Assembly (NCBI GenBank): GCA_016777225.1
Contig: JADHRW010000010.1
Location: forward strand, 1-32,618
Length of the DNA stretch: 32,618 nt
From: Candidatus Thalassarchaeum sp.
GTDB lineage: Archaea > Thermoplasmatota > Poseidoniia > Poseidoniales > Thalassarchaeaceae
Reading direction: 5' to 3'
Every line of letters begins with the position of its first letter. Position 1 is the first letter of the stretch. The notes under the pieces are model-generated. The model was not told where the DNA came from, made no database searches, and saw nothing but the letters and a program-made list of their open reading frames with translations. Below are positions 7,884 to 15,352 of this stretch, piece after piece. The position numbers and the translations under genes are program-made.

Positions 7884-8633
7884 ATGATTAGAGAAGTTTG
7901 TACAATCTTGCTATCATTATGTTTTTTGACATCTGGATGCATCGGTTCCCAAGAAGAGATTGATATTTTCTATGGGGAAGATATTAATCCTTCCATTCCA
8001 GCTAATGACTTTACATTAATTGATGAAAATGGGGATAATTTTTCATTATATGAATTAGAAGGAGATGTAATTGTCATTTCTTTCCTTTTCACACGTTGTC
8101 CAGACATTTGTCCAGTAGTAAGCGCTAATTTGGCTTATGTTGGTCAGGAACTGGGCGATTTATACGGGACAGAAGTTCACATTCTTACAGTTACAGTTGA
8201 TCCATGGACAGATAATTCTTCGGTACTACAACAATATTCAGATGCTAGAGGTCTAGAATGGCCACATCTCACCGCTTCTGATTCAGATGGTGATGGAGTT
8301 GGGGATTTAGACTTAATTCAGCCTGTTTGGGAAAACTTTGCTGTAGGTCTGGCTACCTATGATTCAGACTTAGACGGTGATGGAGTTGCCGATGGGTTCG
8401 ATATTTGTGCCGATACTGGTGCCAATGAATCTGTAGATAATGAAGGATGTAGCGATAGTCAAAAAGAATCTGAGCAAGTCAAAGTAATGCATCACCCACT
8501 TAGTTACTGGGTTGATCATACAACTGGTACAATTATTGTTGACAAAGAAATGAATCAACGCGTTTGGTGGGGAGATACTGATTGGAATGCAGAATTAGTT
8601 CTTGAGGATATTAAATTATTACTTGCAGAGTGA
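7884..8633 (+). CDS. SCO1/SenC-family copper lipoprotein with calcium-loop-like insert
   Basis: The 249-residue protein has a signal peptide with lipobox TSGC (Cys19), then a thioredoxin-fold SCO domain. The copper motif is CPDIC (C72, C76) and the third ligand His is H204 in HHPLSYWVD, aligned with the DHS histidine of SCO1. The family delivers copper to the CuA site of cytochrome c oxidase or acts as a thiol reductase outside the membrane. Unusually, residues about 132-190 hold two aspartate-rich loops (DSDGDGVGDLD and DLDGDGVADGFD) followed by CADTG...GC, like thrombospondin type-3 or EF-hand calcium loops placed before the His ligand. The gene abuts the preceding cupredoxin-like gene and is followed 9 bp later by a second SCO gene. 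Confidence 0.88.
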   Translation: MIREVCTILLSLCFLTSGCIGSQEEIDIFYGEDINPSIPANDFTLIDENGDNFSLYELEGDVIVISFLFTRCPDICPVVSANLAYVGQELGDLYGTEVHILTVTVDPWTDNSSVLQQYSDARGLEWPHLTASDSDGDGVGDLDLIQPVWENFAVGLATYDSDLDGDGVADGFDICADTGANESVDNEGCSDSQKESEQVKVMHHPLSYWVDHTTGTIIVDKEMNQRVWWGDTDWNAELVLEDIKLLLAE

Positions 8634-8642
8634 GTTGAGATA

Positions 8643-9761
8643 TTGCGAATTAATATTCTGTTTTGCATAGTAGTGTCATTTACTTTATTTTCCTCAGGAT
8701 GTATTCAATCAAACAACAATATTGAATTATTTGGGACAGAATATAAAAATCCTCCAGACGCACCGGATTTCACTCTTTTAAATCAAGATGGTGAATCAGT
8801 AACGCTTTCTGATTATGATGGGAAAGTAGTAGTTGTGGCTTTCATATATACTTCGTGTCCTGATGTATGTCTCGCAATTTCAGCTAATCTTGCTTGGATT
8901 CACGAAAATTTAGGGGAATATTCAGATGAGGTCGTAATTCTCTCAATAACAATTGATCCAGCTCGTGATACTGTGGAAAGGTTCTCTCAATGGACTGATG
9001 CTAATGGATACGAATGGGATCATCTTTCTGCAGAAAGATCATCAACACTTGTCAATGTTTGGAAAAGTTGGAATATTGTAGTTGATAATGGCCATATAGA
9101 TGCAAGTCAACCTCCAGAAGATTCTATGAATAGATTTTCCGTACTTTATCCAGATAATAGTTCTATTGCAATAGATAATCCTTGCATGAATTCATCAATT
9201 AATCAATGTTACCTTAATGGTAGTGACTTTGCTAATTATGTATTTAATAATACGAATATCAGCTATAATTTAAATGATGGTAATGGAGTGATTGATGAAT
9301 GGGTATCTAATGAAAATTGGTCATGGGAGTTGCATCATTGGGATAATGTGAATTCACTTTGGTCAAATAATATATCCCAAAATTTAGAAGAGATTCAGGT
9401 AAATGTAGGGACTCATCTTGCATGGGTAGCAAGTAATGCTAATCTCAGCCTACTTCCACCTGGTGTTGATTGCAACGGTAAAGGTTGGATAATGGGTACA
9501 GGAAATAGTGCTCATTGTATGTGTGATGAAGGGTTTGAAAGAACTAATGGTAATTGGCTAGGTTGCTCTATGGTAGGTTCTGACGATCAAAATTCATCTC
9601 AAACAGACCCTCATGATGAATCCCTAGGCGAATATGGCGTAGGACATTCTACCGTGACTTTCATTTTAGATAAGCAAACAAGAAAAAGAGTTGCTTGGAC
9701 TGGTATTCACTGGGATGTTCAAGAATTTCTTCTTGATATCCATGCTTTATCGTCTGAATGA
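8643..9761 (+). CDS. SCO1/SenC-family copper lipoprotein with large insert and EGF-like segment
   Basis: This 372-residue protein starts at a TTG at 8643, nine bp after the previous stop; no in-frame ATG precedes the signal peptide. The lipobox is SSGC (Cys20). The SCO core has CPDVC (C72, C76) and the distal ligand H335 in GHSTVTFILD. Between about 150 and 325 is an insert absent from ordinary SCO proteins of around 200 residues. It holds an Asn-rich stretch with DGNGVIDE and a cysteine pattern DCNGKGW...HCMCDEGFE...GC (C277, C292, C294, C308), like the second half of an EGF-like domain. It is a paralog of the preceding gene with a different insert. A copper chaperone role is family knowledge; the insert's role is unknown. 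Confidence 0.86.
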   Translation: MRINILFCIVVSFTLFSSGCIQSNNNIELFGTEYKNPPDAPDFTLLNQDGESVTLSDYDGKVVVVAFIYTSCPDVCLAISANLAWIHENLGEYSDEVVILSITIDPARDTVERFSQWTDANGYEWDHLSAERSSTLVNVWKSWNIVVDNGHIDASQPPEDSMNRFSVLYPDNSSIAIDNPCMNSSINQCYLNGSDFANYVFNNTNISYNLNDGNGVIDEWVSNENWSWELHHWDNVNSLWSNNISQNLEEIQVNVGTHLAWVASNANLSLLPPGVDCNGKGWIMGTGNSAHCMCDEGFERTNGNWLGCSMVGSDDQNSSQTDPHDESLGEYGVGHSTVTFILDKQTRKRVAWTGIHWDVQEFLLDIHALSSE

Positions 9762-9810
9762 AACATAAGCATCACTTTTCATAGGTTTTCACATTGTATT
9801 GCTACTATTG

Positions 9811-9818
9811 TTTAATAC
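9811..9818 (+). promoter_or_regulatory. TATA-like box for the gene at 9841
   Basis: TTTAATAC lies 23-30 bp upstream of the ATG at 9841, the usual archaeal TATA spacing if transcription begins at or just before the start codon. No Shine-Dalgarno lies between, so the transcript is probably leaderless. This also argues against the TTG at 9799. Confidence 0.4.
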
Positions 9819-9840
9819 CTATAGCATCACACATAACATC

Positions 9841-10620
9841 ATGCGAGATTCAAAAAAGGATAATGACGGTACTGCAAAATCTCTTTTCTTAGCAGCATTG
9901 ATGATTGGAAGCGTCATGGTTGGCGTTTTATTCTCTGACATTGAATCTGAGAGGGGGAATCTTGCACCGATAATTGAGTCCGACTTTCCTGATAGTATCT
10001 TAATTGGGACTGTTGATACATTAGAGATATCTTTAGAAGATGAAGATATGAGTTCATTAGATATTGAAATTACATTGGATGGTAATATCCTAAATATTCA
10101 GCCCAATGCTACTGGAATTATTATTATAGATATCTCTGAAATTTTAGTAGGCACTCATGCATTGAAAATGGTCGTGGTAGATTCATTGGGTCAGGAGTCT
10201 AGATTGTCTACTACGTTTACCATCCATTATCCTTATGAGGACCCAACAGTAATGATAGTTGATACTAATGAAGTGAATATTGTAAGAGGTGATAGTGCTA
10301 CAATAAATGGTACTTTGATACATCCAAATTTAGAGACCTGTGATATGAGATGGTCAGATGGCGATGTAAATGATTTTACTCTAAATCTTCCTTTCTCAGA
10401 AGGTGGTAAATTTTCATGGGGTCCTTCAGAAATAGAATCAAATGTCACGATTTCAATAATAGCTACATGTGGAACTTGGGAAGATTCATCTGATATTGAA
10501 ACAGTATTAGTCGTTGTTAGTGAGCCAATTCAAGGATGTACTGATTCAGAAGCTAATAATTACGATAATACTGCAACAGAAGATGACGGTTCTTGTGAAT
10601 ATGGTGAAGAGAATTTATAG
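9841..10620 (+). CDS. Secreted Ig-like protein with GCTD...DDGSC tail
   Basis: This 259-residue protein begins MRDSKKDNDGTAKS, followed by one hydrophobic segment (about 15-34) that may be a signal peptide or an anchor. The rest is acidic, with beta-strand-like Ig/cadherin-type sequence (LEISLEDEDMSSLDIEITLDG). The C-terminus carries the G-C-T-D...A-x-N-Y...D-D-G-S-C-x-Y motif, widespread in secreted proteins of marine Poseidoniales and Bacteroidota. The frame opens at a TTG at 9799, but the ATG at 9841 fits the TATA-like box. It is convergent with pheS, with 5 bp between stops. Function unknown. Confidence 0.7.
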   Translation: MRDSKKDNDGTAKSLFLAALMIGSVMVGVLFSDIESERGNLAPIIESDFPDSILIGTVDTLEISLEDEDMSSLDIEITLDGNILNIQPNATGIIIIDISEILVGTHALKMVVVDSLGQESRLSTTFTIHYPYEDPTVMIVDTNEVNIVRGDSATINGTLIHPNLETCDMRWSDGDVNDFTLNLPFSEGGKFSWGPSEIESNVTISIIATCGTWEDSSDIETVLVVVSEPIQGCTDSEANNYDNTATEDDGSCEYGEENL

Positions 10621-10625
10621 ATATT

Positions 10626-12131
10626 CTAGAGTATCGGCATTCGACTCAAACGCTCTAAATCAGGCTGATATAGTTCACGAATATCATCTAACTCCAAAAC
10701 TAGCATAGCCAATCGTTCTAGACCCATCCCCCAGGCACAAACGGGCCATTCGCTACCTAATGGTTCTGTGACTTCAGGGCGGAATATTCCTGCTCCTCCT
10801 AATTCTAACCATTTTCCACGCCAGTATACTTCAACCTCTACACTTGGCTCAGTATATGGGAAATATGCTGGCCTAACTCGGACATCAGGATATCCCATCT
10901 TAGAATAGAATGTTTTTAGTGTTGAAATTAGCATAGGTAAACTTGCGTTTGGCTCATGTATTATTCCTTCAATTTGATGAAATTCGGGTAAATGTGTTCT
11001 GTCAATAGTCTCTTGTCTGAAAACTCGGCCTATACCAAAGACTCGACAGGGACTTTCTGGATTTTGTGCTATATGTTTTACTGTATTAACTGTGGTATGG
11101 GTTCTTAGAAGACTTTTTTTAGATTCTTCTTTGTCAAATTTAGCTCCCCATCCAAGACTCCCTGTGTCGTGTCCACTTTCGTGAACTGATGCCCAGAGAT
11201 CAAGCATATCTTCTGGAATATCTATTTCTTTTGGTTCATCGAGATAAAAGGTATCTTGCATTGTTCTCGCAGGATGAGATTGAGGAATGAATAGAGCATC
11301 CATATTCCATCCTGCTGATTGTACATAATCCCCTTCAATTTCTGAGAATCCCATTTCTAGGAATACTGACCTTATTCTTTCTATTAATGACTGCATTGGA
11401 TGAGGTCTACCACCCATTGGTATTGGTGCATCTGCATTAATATCGAACTCCTTGTATTGTGCTTGTTCCCATCCTTCTTTTTGCAAGAAATCTGGTGTTA
11501 TTTCTCCAATTAGTTCAATTTCTTCTAATCTAGAATCGTCAATATCAATGCCCTTCTTCGTCAATTTCCATTCACGAATCACATATTCTTCAACATTTAT
11601 CAGATTCTTTCTACCTATGAAATGTTCAATCATCTTATCATCTAATTCATTAGAATTAATTTTATTATTTGATAATTGACTAATGAATTTGATTCTCTCC
11701 TCAATTTGGCTTGTTATCTGATCTTCATTAGTTGAAATAAAAATACCTGCATCTATTGAAACTCCTAGTGACTTCAACAATCCTACACCAGGACCTGCTT
11801 CAAATCTTTCAAAACCCGCTTCAAATAATCCTTTCATAGTCCGATTGGATTTAGTCTGTCCAATTATCCAACTCCATAATCTGAATTCAAGTAATCCATT
11901 TTTAACAGCTCTATCTCCTTCACTACCCAATGATACAATTTTTCTTTTTGTTTCTATGATTTCAACAAATTCTTCATCCATCAGGGCTTGACCAGAACCA
12001 GCAATATGTACTTGATCTTCCCATTTAGTAACTTCTAATAGTTCATCTAATGACCAAATATGATTCATCTTAGTACGCATAGCACTAAGCATCTTCTTCT
12101 CATTATTTCCGAGTGTCATGAGTTTCCCCAT
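10626..12131 (-). CDS. pheS: Phenylalanine--tRNA ligase, alpha subunit
   Basis: This 501-residue protein charges tRNA-Phe with phenylalanine as part of the (alpha-beta)2 enzyme in the cytosol. The N-terminal 200 residues fit the helix-turn-helix/coiled region of archaeal and eukaryotic PheS. The catalytic class II core starts near 225, with motif 1 around 244-264, motif 2 at 368-389 (GRVFRQETIDRTHLPEFHQI) and motif 3 at 468-476 (GMGLERLAM). Length agrees with archaeal PheS. The first ATG is used; an ATG 12 bp downstream (MTLGNN) is equally possible. The beta subunit is not in the window. Confidence 0.97.
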   Translation of the reverse strand: MGKLMTLGNNEKKMLSAMRTKMNHIWSLDELLEVTKWEDQVHIAGSGQALMDEEFVEIIETKRKIVSLGSEGDRAVKNGLLEFRLWSWIIGQTKSNRTMKGLFEAGFERFEAGPGVGLLKSLGVSIDAGIFISTNEDQITSQIEERIKFISQLSNNKINSNELDDKMIEHFIGRKNLINVEEYVIREWKLTKKGIDIDDSRLEEIELIGEITPDFLQKEGWEQAQYKEFDINADAPIPMGGRPHPMQSLIERIRSVFLEMGFSEIEGDYVQSAGWNMDALFIPQSHPARTMQDTFYLDEPKEIDIPEDMLDLWASVHESGHDTGSLGWGAKFDKEESKKSLLRTHTTVNTVKHIAQNPESPCRVFGIGRVFRQETIDRTHLPEFHQIEGIIHEPNASLPMLISTLKTFYSKMGYPDVRVRPAYFPYTEPSVEVEVYWRGKWLELGGAGIFRPEVTEPLGSEWPVCAWGMGLERLAMLVLELDDIRELYQPDLERLSRMPIL

Positions 12132-12179
12132 TGTGTCGTGAGAGTACTTACTCTTGACGCTTACTTATTCGAGTTAAGT

Positions 12180-12668
12180 TTACTCTTCTTCTTGATGCCA
12201 AAGAGTAACCAAACATTCTGGACAATCAAATGATTTTGGTTTAGTACCATCAACCCAATACAGGCTTGCACATTTTCCACATAATATTGAAGTTTTGATT
12301 GGCTCAATTAGCGTAGTATCAACTCTATACATTATTCTTCCTGATTCTGGCATTTTTGATTGGTCTGGTTCCCATGCTGCAATTTCTTGAGGGTCAATAT
12401 CATCTTCATCTTTGTATAGTAAACCTGCGAATAATAACATCAAGCCAATCACTGCTACAGGTGCTGCTAATGAAATCACTAGAGTAGACTGACTTGATGT
12501 GAATAATAATCCAGTCCCTAAAAGTATGCATAGCCATCCTGATATTACGATATTCATCTTGATGTATTTTTTTTTAGGACGACTGAACTCCTCCTCCATG
12601 ACACTCCGAACATGGTTTAGCGCATCAATACACCGGATAATTTCATCTCGCTCAGGTGTAGGGTTCAA
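12180..12668 (-). CDS. Two-TM membrane protein with C-terminal zinc ribbon
   Basis: This 162-residue protein has a basic N-terminal helix, two adjacent TM helices at about 40-58 and 63-84, an acidic linker (KDEDDIDPQE), and a zinc ribbon with C130-x2-C133 and C149-x2-C152. The start is a TTG at 12668; a stop precedes it closely in frame, and the only later ATG (12599) would drop the N-terminal helix. It lies 48 bp upstream of pheS and the two could share a transcript. No named family recognised. It is divergent from tRNA-Thr with 26 bp between. Confidence 0.7.
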   Translation of the reverse strand: MNPTPERDEIIRCIDALNHVRSVMEEEFSRPKKKYIKMNIVISGWLCILLGTGLLFTSSQSTLVISLAAPVAVIGLMLLFAGLLYKDEDDIDPQEIAAWEPDQSKMPESGRIMYRVDTTLIEPIKTSILCGKCASLYWVDGTKPKSFDCPECLVTLWHQEEE

Positions 12669-12694
12669 ATGTCAAACGTCCTCGCCGGGAACAT

Positions 12695-12771
<77 letters not shown>

Positions 12772-12847
12772 AATAAACATATTCTCTTTATGTTACGGTA
12801 GAAACTCTTCCGTCAATGTGAAGTGTATAGTGCCTTTCGTGATACTT

Positions 12848-13723
12848 ATGTCTGCGACTATTCTAGATGGTAAAGAACTTGGACGTACAATTGAAAAAGA
12901 TCTAATTTCTAGAATTGATAATCTAAAGAAACTGGGTATTTCACCACACTTAGCGGTAGTGATTGTAGGTGATGATCCTGCTAGTCATGTATATGTAAGA
13001 AATAAAGAAATGGCTTGTAATCGCTGTGGAATTACTAGTACTCGTATTGATATGAGCAGCAAGGTTACTGAGATTGAGATATTAGAGATAGTTAAGAAAC
13101 TAAATTTAGATGATTCTATACACGGAATTTTAGTTCAAAGTCCTCTTCCTTCTGATATTGATGAGTCATTAATAATTGATGCGATTTCTCCTAATAAAGA
13201 TGTAGATGGTTTTCATAAAATGAATTTAGGAAGTTTAGTTCAGGGAAATACATCTGGACTTTTACCATGTACTCCTGCCGGAATCATGAAAATGTTAGAA
13301 ATGTCTGGTTACCAAACTTCAGGGAAAAATGCACTAGTGATTGGTAGGTCAAGAATTGTTGGTATGCCAATTTCATTACTTTTAGCTCAGCGAGGTATTG
13401 ACTCAACAGTAACAATTTCTCATTCTCGTACAAAAAATTTACCAAATATTTGCCTCCAAGCGGATTTAATAATTGCCGCTATAGGAAGTGCTGATTTTGT
13501 AAAACCTGAATGGATTAAGCCAGGTGCCATGGTTATTGATGTTGGAATAAATCGTATATCTGATTCTACACGCAAGAGTGGTTATCGGCTAACGGGAGAT
13601 GTTGACCCTAATGCAGCAAATATTGCTGGTTGGATCAGCCCTGTTCCTGGCGGAGTTGGTCCAATGACAATCGCTATGTTAATGTCCAATACAGTTCTTG
13701 CAACAGAACAATCTCTAAGATAA
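12848..13723 (+). CDS. folD: Bifunctional methylenetetrahydrofolate dehydrogenase / methenyltetrahydrofolate cyclohydrolase
   Basis: This 291-residue enzyme interconverts 5,10-methylene-, methenyl- and 10-formyl-tetrahydrofolate with NADP. The ATG at 12848 gives the canonical MSATILDGKEL start; a GTG at 12818 adds ten non-family residues. Catalytic Y49 and K53 sit in YVRNK, followed by QSPLP (97-101), KDVDGFH (117-123), PCTPAG, the dinucleotide motif GRSRIVGMP (the usual Lys of GRSxIVGKP is Met), and the C-terminal PVPGGVGPMT. It precedes purC by 64 bp on the same strand; one supplies folate C1 units used in purine synthesis, the other is a purine pathway enzyme. Confidence 0.97.
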   Translation: MSATILDGKELGRTIEKDLISRIDNLKKLGISPHLAVVIVGDDPASHVYVRNKEMACNRCGITSTRIDMSSKVTEIEILEIVKKLNLDDSIHGILVQSPLPSDIDESLIIDAISPNKDVDGFHKMNLGSLVQGNTSGLLPCTPAGIMKMLEMSGYQTSGKNALVIGRSRIVGMPISLLLAQRGIDSTVTISHSRTKNLPNICLQADLIIAAIGSADFVKPEWIKPGAMVIDVGINRISDSTRKSGYRLTGDVDPNAANIAGWISPVPGGVGPMTIAMLMSNTVLATEQSLR

Positions 13724-13752
13724 ATGGATAATATTTACTGATTAATCATTAG

Positions 13753-13764
13753 TAATATTAATTT
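13753..13764 (+). promoter_or_regulatory. AT-rich TATA-like element upstream of purC
   Basis: TAATATTAATTT lies 24-35 bp before the purC ATG in the folD-purC gap. The gap also holds the near-palindrome TACTGATTAATCATTAGTA (13736-13754). It may be a purC promoter, but in AT-rich DNA such matches occur often by chance. Confidence 0.3.
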
Positions 13765-13787
13765 GGTTAATTTGTTCGAACAGGTAT

Positions 13788-14699
13788 ATGGGCGAGATGA
13801 TATACCATGGTAAAGTAAAACAAGTATGGAGTACTGAGGACCCTGACATTATTGAATTTAGATATACTAATCAGATTAGCGTTTTCGACCAAATCATTCC
13901 AAGTTTAATTCCTCGAAAAGGTGAATCACTAAACCGAACCTCTTGCTATTGGTTTAATCTCGTTGAAAAAGCAGATATCTGTGAGACTCATATAATTGAG
14001 ATGAACGCTCCTGATAGAGTTAGAGCTAGAAGATTCGATGTTGTTAGGGAACCTGGTGCAATATCTCAAGATAGAGAAAATGTATTTGTTCCTCTAGAAG
14101 TAATTTGCAGACATTATCTTGCAGGCTCTGGTTGGAGAAGGTACCAGAGAGGTGATGCCCCTGCCGAAGAATTTGGTTTTGAACCAGGTACAGTTCTTGA
14201 AGAAGGAGTTAAGTTACCTTCGCCTTATCTTGAAGTTTCAACTAAATTTGAAAAATTCGATAGATTGCTAGATAGAGATGAAGCATTAGAAATTTCTAAT
14301 CTAACTGATGAAGAGTTTGATTCTATAATGAGTATCGTAATTAAGGTTGATGAAATAATTGAATCTGAGGCTAGTAAAAGAGGTTTGATACATGTTGATG
14401 GGAAAAAAGAATTTGCTTTAGGGAAAGATAGAGTTCCCGTATTAGTTGATTCTTTTGGAACTCTCGATGAAGATCGTTGGTGGGATGCAAACAAATATGA
14501 TGAAGGAGAAATCGTCCAACTTTCCAAAGAATTTGTTCGTGGGCATTATCTTTCTACCGGACATCATGACGAATTATACAAGGCACGACAGAGTGGAGAA
14601 GATGAACCTCCTATCCCTGCATTACCTCAGGAAATCATTGATCAAACCTCAAATCTTTATTCCACTATGTTTACGCGACTAACTGGTCAAGAGTTCTGA
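13788..14699 (+). CDS. purC: Phosphoribosylaminoimidazole-succinocarboxamide synthase
   Basis: This 303-residue enzyme joins aspartate to CAIR with ATP to make SAICAR in de novo purine synthesis. Recognisable blocks are YHGKVKQVW at the start (family pattern G-K-x-K), FDQIIPSLIPRKG (33-45), RRFDVVREP, EVICRHYLAGSGWRRYQRG (104-122), KFEKFDR, VLVDSFGTLDEDRWW (where many homologs have DEITPDSSR) and SKEFVRGHYL. The length is typical of the longer eukaryote-like or archaeal form. It is convergent with the next gene, two bp between stops. Confidence 0.95.
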   Translation: MGEMIYHGKVKQVWSTEDPDIIEFRYTNQISVFDQIIPSLIPRKGESLNRTSCYWFNLVEKADICETHIIEMNAPDRVRARRFDVVREPGAISQDRENVFVPLEVICRHYLAGSGWRRYQRGDAPAEEFGFEPGTVLEEGVKLPSPYLEVSTKFEKFDRLLDRDEALEISNLTDEEFDSIMSIVIKVDEIIESEASKRGLIHVDGKKEFALGKDRVPVLVDSFGTLDEDRWWDANKYDEGEIVQLSKEFVRGHYLSTGHHDELYKARQSGEDEPPIPALPQEIIDQTSNLYSTMFTRLTGQEF

Positions 14700-14701
14700 A
14701 A

Positions 14702-15328
14702 TTATTGATGTTTTCGCATCATTATACCACATTTTCTTCTTTCAGCAGCTTTCAATAATGTAAGTAAATGCCTCAAAGAATCACGGACTCCACCATCAAT
14801 AGTTTCATTTGAGTTTATCGACCATTTTCCACTTTGCATTGATGTAAGTAATAATTTGACCTCTTCACTGTTAAGCCAACCTAATAATTCCATTCCTGCA
14901 AATCCTTTATCAAATCCTTCTTCACCTAAATTTTCAGCACATAAACCATTAGTCAATTTAATCAATAATTCATGAAAGTTTTTTTCTCCTTCTTTTTCTC
15001 TGGTAAATTCCAAAATATACTCTATTGCATTTCCACTATCGCTTGGAAACCTTCCAATTCTATTCCTTGCAATTCCATTATCTAGAGGTATCGGTGTTCC
15101 TTCACCTTCAATCCTATCTAGTGCGGATAAAAAAAGAGCAGTTGCATGGTCGTATGGTGATTCTTCCCCCTCATTCAATAATTGAATTTCACTATTATTA
15201 GACAAAATTTTCTTTAGATCTTTATGGTCTCCACCAATTGATGATAGTATTGGGTCTATTAGCATAATTAAATCATGAATAATTGGTTCAAAAGTGTAAA
15301 ATGCCGATGGTGGTATGTACTCTCCCAT
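14702..15328 (-). CDS. Unrecognised 208-residue soluble protein
   Basis: The protein has no signal peptide or TM helix and is predicted helical and acidic in the middle. Possible landmarks are HATALFLSALDRIEGEG, RNRIGRFPSDSG, EGFDKGFAGMELLGWL and a basic C-terminus (KAAERRKCGIMMRKHQ). The ATG at 15328 has GGAGG seven nt upstream, so I choose it over the TTG at 15334. It follows the giant secreted protein by 24 bp and is likely cotranscribed. I do not recognise the family. Confidence 0.65.
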   Translation of the reverse strand: MGEYIPPSAFYTFEPIIHDLIMLIDPILSSIGGDHKDLKKILSNNSEIQLLNEGEESPYDHATALFLSALDRIEGEGTPIPLDNGIARNRIGRFPSDSGNAIEYILEFTREKEGEKNFHELLIKLTNGLCAENLGEEGFDKGFAGMELLGWLNSEEVKLLLTSMQSGKWSINSNETIDGGVRDSLRHLLTLLKAAERRKCGIMMRKHQ

Positions 15329-15335
15329 AGACAAA

Positions 15336-15340
15336 CCTCC
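15336..15340 (-). promoter_or_regulatory. Shine-Dalgarno GGAGG for the 208-residue protein
   Basis: Minus-strand GGAGG is 7 nt before the ATG at 15328 and 12 bp after the stop of the giant gene. It fixes the start and indicates independent initiation within a polycistronic message. Confidence 0.65.
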
Positions 15341-15352
15341 AATGATTCAGTA

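Noticed and set aside
13736-13754. Palindromic regulator site between folD and purC
   Set aside because: The near-palindrome is AT-only apart from a few bases and is imperfect, which is expected by chance in this AT-rich gap.
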